This document shows, one piece after another, positions 24,869 through 33,637 of a stretch of DNA of 64,000 nt. The notes beneath the pieces are model-generated. The model searched no databases. It was not told where the DNA came from and saw only the letters and a program-made list of their open reading frames with translations. The DNA is taken from positions 6,200,001 to 6,264,000 of the forward strand of contig NZ_CP065997.1 of NCBI RefSeq assembly GCF_016127315.1, given 5' to 3'. The position numbers and the translations under genes are program-made. Source of the stretch: Achromobacter deleyi (GTDB lineage: Bacteria; Pseudomonadota; Gammaproteobacteria; Burkholderiales; Burkholderiaceae_B). Within the stretch, counting starts at the first letter, position 1. Each line of letters opens with the position of its first letter.

Positions 24869-25828
24869 CTACCCGAAATAGCGCCCTTGCGTGCCCACCG
24901 CACGCGCCAGCAGCCAGGCGTTGCGCGGATGTTCGCCGATGCGTCGCGCGGCGTAGGGCCACCAGTCCTGGCCGAACGGCAGGTAGACGCGGACGGCATA
25001 GCCCAGCTGGCGCAGCGCCAGTTGCCAGTCCGGCCGCACGCCATAGAGCATCTCGAACTCGAACGCCTCCGGCGCCCAGCCGCGCTCGCGCGCCAGCGTC
25101 ATGATGACGCCCGCGAGCCGGTCGTCGTGGGTGCCGAAGACCGGCAGGAAACCGGCCTCGCGCGCCGCCGGCGACAGCATGATGGCGGCCGCGTCCAGGT
25201 AGGCCTGGTCGATCCGGGCGCGGCCGGCATGGTCCAGCGCGCGTTCGGGAAAGGCGCCCTTGACCAGCCGCAGCGAGGTGCGCTGGCCGATGGTCGCGGC
25301 CAGGTCCGCCGGCGTGCCGCGGCGGCGCGCCTGCAGGGTCAGGCCGGCGGGCAGGCCCGCCTGCAGCAGCTCGCGATGCAGGGCGCAGGTGCGCTCGCGC
25401 AGGCCCGAGTCCTCCATGTCCAGCACCACCCAGTCGCGGCCGCCCGCCGACGCCTCGCGCGCCGCCACGGCGATGCGCCGCGCATTGCCGCGCCCCAGCG
25501 CGTCGCCGCGCATGTAGCCGATGGCGGTGGGGTCGATGGACACGTGCACGTCCAGCCCCGCCTGGCCCAACGCCGCGCAGGCCTGCATGGCCTGCCGCGT
25601 GTTGTGCTCGATGGCGTCGGCGTCGGCCACGTACTCGCCCAGGTAGAACAAGGATGCGCGGATGCCGTGCGCCTCGCGCAGCCGGACCGCGGTGCGCACC
25701 GCCTGCGCGATGTCGGCGCCGCCGACGAAGCGGCGCGCCAGCGACGTGCGCGCGGCCAGTGCGCGCATGGCGCGCCCCACAGCCGGGCTGCGGGCCAGCG
25801 CGATGGCGGATTTCTGGAAGAGGCTCAT
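24869..25828 (-). CDS. Proline dehydrogenase, monofunctional
   Basis: FAD-dependent oxidation of L-proline to pyrroline-5-carboxylate at the membrane. The 319-residue TIM barrel shows VSIDPTAIGY, LRLVKGAFPE (K for the flavin site), FGTHDDRL, FEFEMLYGVR and the C-terminal RRIGEHPRNAWLLARA, the substrate-binding R-R-x-x-E-x-P-x-N block. The length matches single-domain ProDH rather than the long bifunctional PutA. CGGAG precedes ATG 25828. An AraC regulator gene follows, which may control it. Confidence 0.85.
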   Translation of the reverse strand: MSLFQKSAIALARSPAVGRAMRALAARTSLARRFVGGADIAQAVRTAVRLREAHGIRASLFYLGEYVADADAIEHNTRQAMQACAALGQAGLDVHVSIDPTAIGYMRGDALGRGNARRIAVAAREASAGGRDWVVLDMEDSGLRERTCALHRELLQAGLPAGLTLQARRRGTPADLAATIGQRTSLRLVKGAFPERALDHAGRARIDQAYLDAAAIMLSPAAREAGFLPVFGTHDDRLAGVIMTLARERGWAPEAFEFEMLYGVRPDWQLALRQLGYAVRVYLPFGQDWWPYAARRIGEHPRNAWLLARAVGTQGRYFG

Positions 25829-25935
25829 GGACGCTCCGGTCAAAGCGCCTCACTATGCGGCGGCGACCGGCTCGCGTCTTGAACGGGAGTGAATGCGGCG
25901 GGCCGTGTGGCCCCGTCGGCCCGCGCCCGCGTTCC

Positions 25936-26850
25936 TTACGCCTTGCCGGCGGCCAAGGCGGCGGCCCGGCCACGGCCGAACAGCGGCCGCTGCACCGTCT
26001 GCGCCAGCAGCACGCCCAGCAGCGTCACCGCGCCGCCCAGCAGGTGATACGACCGCAACTGCTCGCGCAGCAGCACGAACGCGGCCAGCGCGGTGAACAG
26101 CGGCAGCAGGTTGATGAAGATGCTGCAGCGGTTGGGGCCCAGGCGGTGCACGCCTTCGATCCACAGGAACGACAGCAGCACCGACGAGAAGATGCCCGCG
26201 TACAGGATCAGCGGAATGGTCTTGGCGTCCAGCGCCGCCTGCGCGGCCGGCACCTGCAGGTACAGCGGCAGCATGTAGAGCAGCGCGAAGATCGACTGCA
26301 CGAAGGTCGACTGCCACGCCGGCAGCGGCACCTTCCAGTGGCGCAGCAGCACGCCGTACAGCGCGTACGAGAAGGCCGCCAGCAGCATCAACCCGTCGCC
26401 GACGTGGATGCCGTGCTGGAACACGCTCAGCATCTCGCCCTGCCCCACCAGGTACAGCAGGCCCAGGAACGACAGCGCCCCGCCCGCCGCCATGCCCAGC
26501 GTCAGCGGATCGCGCAGGATGACCACGCTCAGCAGCATGCTGAGCAGCGGGATCAGCGCGGTCAGGATGGCCATGTTGGTGGCGGTGGTGGTTTCGGCGG
26601 CGCGGTACGACAGCGCCTGGAACAGCGCCGACGACAGCGCGCCATACAGCGCCAGCTTGGGCCAGTGGCGCAGGATGACCTTGCGGTTGCGCCAGGCCGG
26701 CACGGCCGTGAACAGGCCCATGATCGCCAGCGCCAGGATCAGCCGGTAGAAGGTGATGGCGGTGGGCGAGATGGCGCTGGCCGCCATCTTGGACACGATG
26801 ACATTGCCCGCCCAGAACAGGATGGCGAACAATGGAAACAGGTAGGGCAT
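25936..26850 (-). CDS. EamA/DMT-family transporter
   Basis: This 304-residue protein has ten predicted membrane helices in two EamA repeats (first repeat AILFWAGNVIVSKMAAS and FYRLILALAIM; second LLLAAFSYALYGVLLR and WIEGVHRLGPNRCSIFINLLPLFTAL). Members of the drug/metabolite transporter superfamily export amino acids or metabolites. Proline dehydrogenase and dadA are nearby, which would fit an amino-acid-related substrate. That is inference. Confidence 0.85.
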   Translation of the reverse strand: MPYLFPLFAILFWAGNVIVSKMAASAISPTAITFYRLILALAIMGLFTAVPAWRNRKVILRHWPKLALYGALSSALFQALSYRAAETTTATNMAILTALIPLLSMLLSVVILRDPLTLGMAAGGALSFLGLLYLVGQGEMLSVFQHGIHVGDGLMLLAAFSYALYGVLLRHWKVPLPAWQSTFVQSIFALLYMLPLYLQVPAAQAALDAKTIPLILYAGIFSSVLLSFLWIEGVHRLGPNRCSIFINLLPLFTALAAFVLLREQLRSYHLLGGAVTLLGVLLAQTVQRPLFGRGRAAALAAGKA

Positions 26851-26989
26851 GATGGGATCACTCGCAGAATGGGAATCGGCTCTCCGCCGCGACGCAAGGC
26901 GCCGCGCAGGTGGCGGATGAGCGGTATCCTATTGAGCGCGAGCGCGCCCGTCTGCCGATGAACAGGCAGCGACTATCTTGAAATGGACA

Positions 26990-27023
26990 TTCCGGAAGCG
27001 GACATGCCCCGGATGGACATGCC
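26990..27023. repeat. Short imperfect tandem repeats of a GGACAT unit
   Basis: Three units of about 15 bases contain ATGGACATTCCGGA, GCGGACATGCCCCGG and ATGGACATGCCCGGG in tandem. They lie just past the 3' end of dadA and next to the hairpin at 27024-27042. Confidence 0.5.
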
Positions 27024-27042
27024 CGGGGAGTGCTGCTCCCCG
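27024..27042 (-). terminator. Hairpin downstream of dadA
   Basis: CGGGGAG-N5-CTCCCCG is a perfect 7-pair stem starting 17 bases beyond the dadA stop. There is no T-run, so it is only a candidate terminator. Confidence 0.4.
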
Positions 27043-27058
27043 AAGTCCGGCCCCGGCC

Positions 27059-28315
27059 TCACGGCCGGAACGGCAGCGGATCCAGCGGCGTCTCCAGCCC
27101 CGCCATCTGCGCGGTCAGCAGCGCGGCGCTGCCGCAGGCCAGCGTGAAGCCGAGCGCGCCCTGGCCGATGTTCAGCCACAGGTTGTCGGCGGCGGAACTG
27201 CGGCCGATCAGCGGCTTGCCGGTGGGCGTGGCCGGGCGCAACCCGGCCCAGGGAATCGCCTGCGCCAGGTCCAGCGCGGGGAAGGCTTCGCGCACCTGGC
27301 GCTTGAGCAGCGCGATGCGGGCCGGATCGATGTCGTCGTTGGCGCTGCCGATGTCGACCATGGCGGCGATCCGCAGCACCCCGCCGACCCGCGCGTAGAC
27401 GATGCGGCGCTCGTAGTCGGTGACGCTGATGCGCGGCGCCACGGTGTCGTCGTCCGCCAGCGGCACGGTCAGGCTGTAGCCCTTGAGCGGATACAGCGGC
27501 ACGTCATGGCCCAGCGGCTGCAGCAAGGCGCGCGTGCCGATGCCCGTGGCCAGCACCACCGCGTCGGCGCCGATGTCGCCGTCGCGGGTGTGCACGGCAA
27601 CGATGCGGCGGCCTTCGCGCTGCAGGCCGGCGACCGGATTGGACATGGCGCACTGCACGTTGGGCAGCGCTTGCAGCCGTTCGAACAGCGCCTGCGTGAA
27701 CTGGCGGCAGTCGCCCGCCTCTTCGCTCGGGGTGTAGATGGCGCCGGCCAGACTGGCGCCCATGCCGGCCAGCGCCGGCTCGCGTTGCAGCGTCTGGGCG
27801 GCGTCCAGCACCTGCTGCTCGGCGCCGTGGGCCGCCTGATAGGCGACCAGCGCGCGCGCCTTCTCCAACAGGGCCGCGCTGCGATAGGCGATCAGCTTGC
27901 CGTTGCGCAGATGGCCGAATTCCAGGTTTTCCTGTTCCAGCAAGGCGTGCATGGCATCGCGGCTGAGAAAGGACAGCGCCTGCAATTGCGCGGTGGACTC
28001 GCGCGCCACCGAGGCGCGGCAGGCCAGCGCGAAGCGCAGGCACCAGCGCCACTGGTGCGGGTCCAGCCGCGGCCGGAAACGCAGCGGCGAATCCTCGCGC
28101 AGCAGCCAGCCCGGCACGTTCGGCAGCACGCCCGGCCCGGCCAGCGGCGCGACGTAGCTGTAGCTGAGCTGGCCGCCGTTGGCGTAGCTGGACACCTCGG
28201 CCGGATGGGCGTGGCTGTCGACCAGCACGACCTCATGGCCCTGGCGGGCCAGGAAATAGGCCGAAGTCACACCCACGACCCCGGCGCCGATGACGCATAC
28301 GCGCATACCCTGCAT
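27059..28315 (-). CDS. dadA: D-amino acid dehydrogenase
   Basis: FAD-dependent oxidative deamination of D-amino acids (mainly D-alanine) in the membrane. The 418-residue protein opens with the dinucleotide-binding motif CVIGAGVVGVTSAYFLA and the acidic strand end VVLVD, then shows ANGGQLSYSYVAPLAGPGV and the C-terminal GLRPATPTGKPLIGRS and NIGQGALGFTLACGSA. All are standard DadA features. The start is ATG 28315, with ATG 28306 as an alternative. No alanine racemase gene lies next to it here. Confidence 0.9.
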   Translation of the reverse strand: MQGMRVCVIGAGVVGVTSAYFLARQGHEVVLVDSHAHPAEVSSYANGGQLSYSYVAPLAGPGVLPNVPGWLLREDSPLRFRPRLDPHQWRWCLRFALACRASVARESTAQLQALSFLSRDAMHALLEQENLEFGHLRNGKLIAYRSAALLEKARALVAYQAAHGAEQQVLDAAQTLQREPALAGMGASLAGAIYTPSEEAGDCRQFTQALFERLQALPNVQCAMSNPVAGLQREGRRIVAVHTRDGDIGADAVVLATGIGTRALLQPLGHDVPLYPLKGYSLTVPLADDDTVAPRISVTDYERRIVYARVGGVLRIAAMVDIGSANDDIDPARIALLKRQVREAFPALDLAQAIPWAGLRPATPTGKPLIGRSSAADNLWLNIGQGALGFTLACGSAALLTAQMAGLETPLDPLPFRP

Positions 28316-28466
28316 CCCGATAAGAAAATGGCGATGGTCTTATTCTGAAGCGGGGGACGGATGACCGCAAATCACCAAAGCCCCAGCACCCATAACCCCG
28401 GCTCATGGACCGGTCTGGCGGCCAGAGGTCACGCCCACGGCCACCGACCACCAGCCGGCGCGCCCG

Positions 28467-28904
28467 TCAGGCGGCGCGATGCAGCTTGATGATGGCGGCG
28501 GCGGTCGGATCGCGCACCAAATCGGCCAGGGAATAGCCGTTGAGGGCGTCGTAGAACGCCTGCAAGGTCTGCGCCAGCACGCCCGACAGGCGGCAGGCGC
28601 CGTCCAGCGCACAGGGCGGCTCGTGACAATCGATCAGCGGGCCCTGCTGTTCCAGTTCACGCACCAGGTCGCCCAGCCGGTATTCGGCCGCCGGACGCGC
28701 CAGCGCCAGGCCGCCGCCCTTGCCGCGCGCCGTGCTGACCCAGCCGCGCTGCGCCATGAAGTGCACCACCTTGACCAGGTGGTTGCGCGACAGGTCGAAG
28801 CGCGTGGCGATCTCCGGAATGGTGACCGCCGCGGGCCGGTCGCGGCACTGCGTCAGGTACATCAGCACACGCAGGCCGAAGTCGGTGAATCGGGTCAGTT
28901 GCAT
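28467..28904 (-). CDS. nsrR: NsrR, NO-sensing Rrf2-family repressor
   Basis: This 145-residue Rrf2 protein has the winged helix (FDLSRNHLVKVVHFMAQRG and a Gly-rich wing RGKGGGLALARP) and the iron-sulfur ligands Cys93, Cys98 and Cys104 in the spacing CX4CX5C typical of NsrR. Nitrosylation of the cluster relieves repression. The gene starts 19 bases after the hmp stop, so it is the second gene of an hmp-nsrR operon and shares the operator at 30184-30212, which implies autoregulation. Confidence 0.92.
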   Translation of the reverse strand: MQLTRFTDFGLRVLMYLTQCRDRPAAVTIPEIATRFDLSRNHLVKVVHFMAQRGWVSTARGKGGGLALARPAAEYRLGDLVRELEQQGPLIDCHEPPCALDGACRLSGVLAQTLQAFYDALNGYSLADLVRDPTAAAIIKLHRAA

Positions 28905-28923
28905 GGGCGCCAGGATACACCGG

Positions 28924-30141
28924 TCAGGCCGGCGCGCCGCCGCTGCCAAAGGCCTCGGCATGGATGCGGTCGGCCGCCACGCCCAGCGCCAGCAGCGCTT
29001 CGCGCTGCGCCCGCATGAAACCGGACGGGCCGCACAGGTAGTAATCGGCGTCCGGCACGATGGCCTCGTCGCGGATGGCGCGCAGGTCGACCCGGCCATG
29101 ATGGTCATAGTCGCGGCCCGCGCGGTCGGCGCCGCCCACTTCCTCGTAGAACACCGCCTTGCGCACATTGCCACGGCGCGTGGCGATGTCGTTGACATGG
29201 TCCTTCATGGCGTGCGCGGCGGCATTGCGACAGCCGTGCACGAAGCGGATCTGGCGCGGATCGTCGGTCGCCACCAGGTGGTTCAAGATCGACACCATGG
29301 GCGTCAGCCCCACCCCGCCGCTGAGCAGCACCACCGGCGCGTCGCCGTCCTCGCGCAGATGGAAGTCGCCCTGCGGCGGCGCCACGTCCAGCACGCCGCC
29401 TTCCTCCAGGCGGTCATGCAGCGCATTGGACACGCGCCCGGCCGGGCCATGCGCACCGCCCGCTTCGCGCTTGACCGAGATCCGCAGGCGGTCCTGGCCC
29501 GGCGCGTCCGACAGGCTGTACTGGCGCGGCTGCATCAGCCCCAGCTCCGGCACGTAGACGCGCACCGACACATATTGGCCGGGCCGGTAGGCCGGCACCG
29601 TGCCGCCATCGGCCGGCGCCAGGTAGAACGAGGTGATTTCGGCGCTCTCGGGCTGCTTGCCGACCACGCGGAAGGCGCGCCAGCCGGTCCAGCCGCCCGG
29701 CTTGGCGGCCGAATCGGCGTACAGCCGCGCCTCGGCGGCGATCAGCATGTCGGCCAGCTGGCCATAGGCGGCGGCCCAGGCGTCGACCAGCTCATCGGTG
29801 GCGGCCTCGCCCAGCACCTCGCGGATCGAGGCCAGCAGATGCTTGCCCACGATGGCGTAATGCTCGGGCCGGATGCCCAGGCTGACGTGCTTGTGGACGA
29901 TGCGCGTCACCACCGGCGCCAGCACCGACGGGTCGTCGATGTGCTCGGCATAGGCAGCGACCGCGCCGGCCAGCGCCTGCTGCTGTTCGCCGCCCGCCTG
30001 GTGCCCCTGGTTGAAGATGTGCTTGAGTTCCGGATTGTGCTGGAACATGCGGGCGTAGAAATGGCGGGTCAGGGCCTCGCCATGGGTTTTCAGGACGGGG
30101 GCCGTGGCTTTGACCAGGGCGCGGATCTGCGGGCTCAACAT
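28924..30141 (-). CDS. hmp: Flavohaemoglobin, nitric oxide dioxygenase
   Basis: Converts NO and O2 to nitrate using NAD(P)H, in the cytoplasm. The 405-residue chain has an N-terminal globin with distal Tyr29 and proximal His85, a ferredoxin-reductase FAD domain (RQYSLSDAPG, the R-x-Y-S motif), and an NAD domain (LLSGGVGLTPMVSIL and a C-terminal YLCGPSGFM). AAGGAG lies just before ATG 30141. The NsrR-type operator lies 43-71 bases upstream. nsrR follows in the same operon. Confidence 0.95.
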   Translation of the reverse strand: MLSPQIRALVKATAPVLKTHGEALTRHFYARMFQHNPELKHIFNQGHQAGGEQQQALAGAVAAYAEHIDDPSVLAPVVTRIVHKHVSLGIRPEHYAIVGKHLLASIREVLGEAATDELVDAWAAAYGQLADMLIAAEARLYADSAAKPGGWTGWRAFRVVGKQPESAEITSFYLAPADGGTVPAYRPGQYVSVRVYVPELGLMQPRQYSLSDAPGQDRLRISVKREAGGAHGPAGRVSNALHDRLEEGGVLDVAPPQGDFHLREDGDAPVVLLSGGVGLTPMVSILNHLVATDDPRQIRFVHGCRNAAAHAMKDHVNDIATRRGNVRKAVFYEEVGGADRAGRDYDHHGRVDLRAIRDEAIVPDADYYLCGPSGFMRAQREALLALGVAADRIHAEAFGSGGAPA

Positions 30142-30183
30142 CGACTGCTCCTTGCGCGGTGGATGGCGCCGGGGCCATCCTTT

Positions 30184-30212
30184 TTAAACATGCATTAATA
30201 ATACATGTTTAA
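30184..30212 (-). promoter_or_regulatory. NsrR operator of hmp-nsrR
   Basis: TTAAACATG and CATGTTTAA form a perfect 9-base dyad around an AT-rich centre that includes GCATTAATAATA. NsrR sites consist of paired AAGATGYAT-like arms; the AACATGCAT/ATACATGTT core fits. It is in the promoter region between the divergent hmp and yqeY-like genes. Confidence 0.8.
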
Positions 30213-30310
30213 GCCGGGACGCACAAAATCCGCGCCCACCGGGGCCGTCCCACGGACGGCCGCCCCACGGTTACACTGCGCCTTTGACGCAACACCACAA
30301 AGGTTCCCCC

Positions 30311-30772
30311 ATGAGCACCGCTACGCTCAAGACCCGCCTCTCCGACGCCGTCAAGGACGCCATGCGCGCCAAGGCGGCCGAGCGCCTCGCCACCCTGCGT
30401 TTCCTGCTGGCCGCCGTCAAGCAGAAGGAAGTCGACGAACGCCGTGACCTGACCGACGCCGAGATCACCGGCATCATCGAGAAGCAGGTCAAGCAGCGCC
30501 GCGAATCCATCGCCGCGTTCGAGCAGGCCGGCCGCACCGAGACCGCCGAACAGGAAAAGGCCGAACTGGTCGTGCTGCAGGAATTCCTGCCGCAGGCCGC
30601 CACGCCCGAGGAAGTGTCCGCTGCCATCGACGCCGCCCTGGCTGAAGTGGCCGCGCAGGGCGTCACCGGCGCTCCCGCCATGGGCAAGGTCATGGCGCTG
30701 CTCAAGCAATCGCTGGCCGGCCGCGCCGACATGACCGCGCTGTCGCAGCAAGTCAAGGGCCGGCTCGCCTGA
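30311..30772 (+). CDS. GatB/YqeY-domain protein
   Basis: This 153-residue protein is a stand-alone YqeY domain: DAVKDAMRAKAAERLATLRFLLAAVKQKEVD at the start, helices with EQEKAELVVLQEFLPQ, and the C-terminal MGKVMALLKQSLAGRAD. The domain is the tRNA-binding tail of GatB amidotransferases, but free YqeY proteins have no settled function. ATG 30311 follows AAAGG. The next gene starts two bases after its stop, so the two are operonic. Confidence 0.85.
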   Translation: MSTATLKTRLSDAVKDAMRAKAAERLATLRFLLAAVKQKEVDERRDLTDAEITGIIEKQVKQRRESIAAFEQAGRTETAEQEKAELVVLQEFLPQAATPEEVSAAIDAALAEVAAQGVTGAPAMGKVMALLKQSLAGRADMTALSQQVKGRLA

Positions 30773-30774
30773 GC

Positions 30775-31914
30775 ATGGCCGGCGCCGCCGACGCGCTGGA
30801 CGCCCTGGCCCCGCCGCTGCGCGGGGCGATCGGCGACTGCGTGGCGGCGATCAACCTGGCGCGGCAGCATTTCGAGTCGCGCTACGACACCGCCATTGCC
30901 GATCCGCTGCAGGCCGACCCCGCGGCCCTGCGCCGCCTGTCGGACGCCATCGCGCCCGTGATCGAACGCCTGGCCGCCGAGCCGGACAACGGCCACGGCT
31001 GGGGCGCGGGCGGCGGCTCGGCCCTGGGCTATCGCGAGGCGCGCCCGGTGACGCTGGGCCTGTGGCGCGGCAGCCATGGCCGGCCCGGCGACGCCGACGG
31101 CACGCTCGACTACACCCGCTGCCTGTACCTGCTGTTCCAGGCCGCGCGCCTGGCGCCCGCCGCCATGGCGCAGGCCATCGCGCCGCTGCGCGACGACATC
31201 GTCTTCAACCACGTCACCCTGCACATCATCGAAGACGCGCTGGCCGCGGCCTTGCATGAGGGCGCCAGCCAGGCGGCGCGCGCCGCCGCGGCCGAGCCCT
31301 ACATCCAGCAACTGCGCGTCACCCATATCTTCCGCGAGGAAAACAACCGCTACCAGGGCTACCGCATCCTGCTGCGCGACGCGGCCGACCATGGCGACGC
31401 CGCCGCCGCGCTCAAGCTGCTGCCCCAGTGCAATACGCGCAGCGAACGCCACGAGATCGACACGATCAAGAGCCGGCTGGTGGCCGCCGTCAGCGCTCGC
31501 GACGGCCTGCAGGCGGCCCTCGACCTGTGCGCCAACAAGCGCATCGGCGCGGCCTCCCGCGAATACGCGCTGCAACCGGTCATCGACGCCGGCGCCTACG
31601 AGGCGCTGCGGGACACGCTGGCGCGGCACCCCGACCTGGCCACGGCCGACAGCGGCGACGGCCTGAGTTTCCTGGTGCCCGCCTTCTGCGTCCGTGAAAA
31701 AACCGCCGGCGCCACGCGCGATGTCCAGGAATTCGATGCCCTGTTCGCGCGCGTCGACGCCATGGATCCCAAGCTCAAGCATGGCGACGCGCGGCTGCGC
31801 GACTGGCTGCTGCTGGAACTGGGCCTGGCTTCGCGCGGCGACCCCGCCTACCTCGCGCGCTGCCACAAGGCCATCAAGAACGCCTCCATCAAGCGCGAAC
31901 TCGACGGCGCCTGA
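30775..31914 (+). CDS. Unrecognised 379-residue protein behind YqeY
   Basis: I do not recognise this family. The protein is soluble, without signal peptide or membrane helix, and mostly helical by composition (Ala 18-20 %, many Asp/Arg). Notable elements are a Gly-rich segment GHGWGAGGGSALGY near residues 73-86, the conserved-looking HIFREENNRYQGYRIL near 182-197, and a C-terminal block LLLELGLASRGDPAYLARCHKAIKN. Codon use matches the genome, so it is a native gene. It starts two bases after the YqeY stop and lacks its own promoter space, which suggests a shared role with YqeY. No function is proposed. Confidence 0.75.
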   Translation: MAGAADALDALAPPLRGAIGDCVAAINLARQHFESRYDTAIADPLQADPAALRRLSDAIAPVIERLAAEPDNGHGWGAGGGSALGYREARPVTLGLWRGSHGRPGDADGTLDYTRCLYLLFQAARLAPAAMAQAIAPLRDDIVFNHVTLHIIEDALAAALHEGASQAARAAAAEPYIQQLRVTHIFREENNRYQGYRILLRDAADHGDAAAALKLLPQCNTRSERHEIDTIKSRLVAAVSARDGLQAALDLCANKRIGAASREYALQPVIDAGAYEALRDTLARHPDLATADSGDGLSFLVPAFCVREKTAGATRDVQEFDALFARVDAMDPKLKHGDARLRDWLLLELGLASRGDPAYLARCHKAIKNASIKRELDGA

Positions 31915-31942
31915 TCCGGCATCCGTCCCGCCCCCCGCAGCC

Positions 31943-33025
31943 TCAGAACGCGCCGCCGAACAGATCCGGCTGGCGCGTCTGTTCCTGGGGATCGGCGAAA
32001 TTGCTCATGCCCACGCCGGCCAGCCGGTACAGCGTCTGCGCCGGCAGGTCGACGCGCTCGCACAGCAGCCGCGCCTGCGCCGCCAGTTCGGCGGCCGAGG
32101 CCGGCGGATGCGGGCTGGTCTGGCTGCGCGTCAGGATGCGGAAGCGGTCGGTCTTGAGCTTGAGCACCACCGTGCGGCCCAGCGCGCCCTTTTTCAGCGC
32201 CTGGCTCCAGACCTTCTCGGCCATGCGGTCGATGGCCTCGCCGATCGCCTCCAGCCGCACGTCTTCGGAAAACGTGGTCTCGGCCGACACCTGCTGCAGC
32301 GGCTGGTCGGTCTGCACCTCGCGCTCGTCGATGCCGCGCGCCAGCTCATACAGGCGGCGGCCGTAGCGGCCAAAGTAGTGTTCCAGTTCCTGGACCCCGT
32401 GCGTGGCCAGGTCGCCCACGGTCTGGATGCCCAGCTGCTCCAGCCGCGCCTGCGTCACCTTGCCCACGCCCGGCACCTTGCGCACCGGCAGCGGCTGCAG
32501 GAATTCCAGCACCCGGGTCGGACGGATCACGAACTGGCCGTCCGGCTTGTTCCAGTCGGAAGCGATCTTGGCCAGGAACTTGTTGGGCGCCACGCCCGCC
32601 GACGCGGTCAGGCCGGTCTCGGCGCGGATCTGCTGGCGGATCACCTGCGCCACCTCGGTGGCCGACGGCAATCCCAGCTTGTTGACGGTGACGTCCAGGT
32701 AGGCCTCGTCCAGCGACAGCGGCTCGATCAGGTCGGTATGGCGGGCGAAGATCTGGCGGATCTGGCGCGACACCTCGCGGTAGCGGTTGAAGTCGGGCGG
32801 CACGTAGACCGCCTGCGGACAGAGCCGCTGCGCGCGCACCGCCGACATGGCCGAATGCACGCCGAAGCGGCGCGCCTCGTAGGACGCCGCGCACACCACC
32901 GAGCGCGGCCCGGTCCACGCCACCACCACCGGCTGGCCGCGCAGCTCGGGGTTGTCGCGCTGCTCCACGGAGGCGTAGAACGCATCCATGTCGATGTGTA
33001 CGATCTTGCGGCTGACGTCGCTCAT
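31943..33025 (-). CDS. dinB: DNA polymerase IV (Y-family)
   Basis: Error-prone translesion polymerase. The 360-residue protein has the first catalytic aspartates in HIDMDAFYASVEQRDNPEL, the second acidic pair in SLDEAYLDVT, the helix-hairpin-helix VRKVPGVGKVTQARLEQLGI, and the little-finger domain. The C-terminus ends with the beta-clamp-binding motif QPDLF (352-356). I found no LexA-type palindrome upstream, so SOS control is not supported by the sequence. Confidence 0.93.
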   Translation of the reverse strand: MSDVSRKIVHIDMDAFYASVEQRDNPELRGQPVVVAWTGPRSVVCAASYEARRFGVHSAMSAVRAQRLCPQAVYVPPDFNRYREVSRQIRQIFARHTDLIEPLSLDEAYLDVTVNKLGLPSATEVAQVIRQQIRAETGLTASAGVAPNKFLAKIASDWNKPDGQFVIRPTRVLEFLQPLPVRKVPGVGKVTQARLEQLGIQTVGDLATHGVQELEHYFGRYGRRLYELARGIDEREVQTDQPLQQVSAETTFSEDVRLEAIGEAIDRMAEKVWSQALKKGALGRTVVLKLKTDRFRILTRSQTSPHPPASAAELAAQARLLCERVDLPAQTLYRLAGVGMSNFADPQEQTRQPDLFGGAF

Positions 33026-33192
33026 GTTGGTGAAAAACGGATCGGCGACCGCATGGCGCCGGGGCGGGCGCGAAAAGTACGGTCACCGGAAAAAACGGCC
33101 ACGGCCGCCGAATCCGCTCGGGCCGGCGGCGTAAAAGTGGATATTATGACCGCCAAATTCCCGTCGTTCCCTTTCCCCGCATAGCCACTTCC

Positions 33193-33618
33193 ATGACTGT
33201 CTCCGCAACCCCCGCTCCGGGCGAGTATTTCGGCCTGGCGATTCCCTTCATGCGTTTCCTGGGCCTGGTGCCCGAACAGATCGGGCCGGCCTATGCCCGC
33301 ACCTCGCTGCCATGGCGCGAAGACCTGACCAACAGCCGCGGCGACGTGCACGGCGGCACGCTGATGAGCGTGCTGGACTTCACCCTGAGCGCCGCGGCGC
33401 GCGGATCGGCCGAGGCCACCGAGGGCATGGCCACCATCGACATGAACACCACCTTCCTGTCGCCGGGCACCGGCGACCTGGTGATCGAGGCGCGCTGCCT
33501 GCGCCGGGGCGGCTCCATCGCCTTCTGTGAAGGCGACATCCGCCGCGCCGACGGCGAACTGGTGGCGCGCGCCACCGCCACCTTCAAGATCATCCGCCGC
33601 CGCCCTGGCGGCGACTGA
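33193..33618 (+). CDS. PaaI-type hotdog-fold thioesterase
   Basis: This 141-residue hotdog protein has the catalytic-region signature [22 protein letters not shown], where the N/S-R-x-x-x-H-G-G block and the later Asp are characteristic of PaaI/YbgC-like acyl-CoA thioesterases. The core strand [13 protein letters not shown] follows. It probably hydrolyses aromatic or short acyl-CoA esters. It stands alone between convergent and divergent neighbours, and its substrate is unknown. Confidence 0.8.
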   Translation: MTVSATPAPGEYFGLAIPFMRFLGLVPEQIGPAYARTSLPWREDLTNSRGDVHGGTLMSVLDFTLSAAARGSAEATEGMATIDMNTTFLSPGTGDLVIEARCLRRGGSIAFCEGDIRRADGELVARATATFKIIRRRPGGD

Positions 33619-33637
33619 ACGGACGGCGCCGCCGCCG

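Noticed and set aside
33026..33192. LexA box upstream of dinB
   Set aside because: No CTG-N10-CAG palindrome was found there, so no SOS site is reported.
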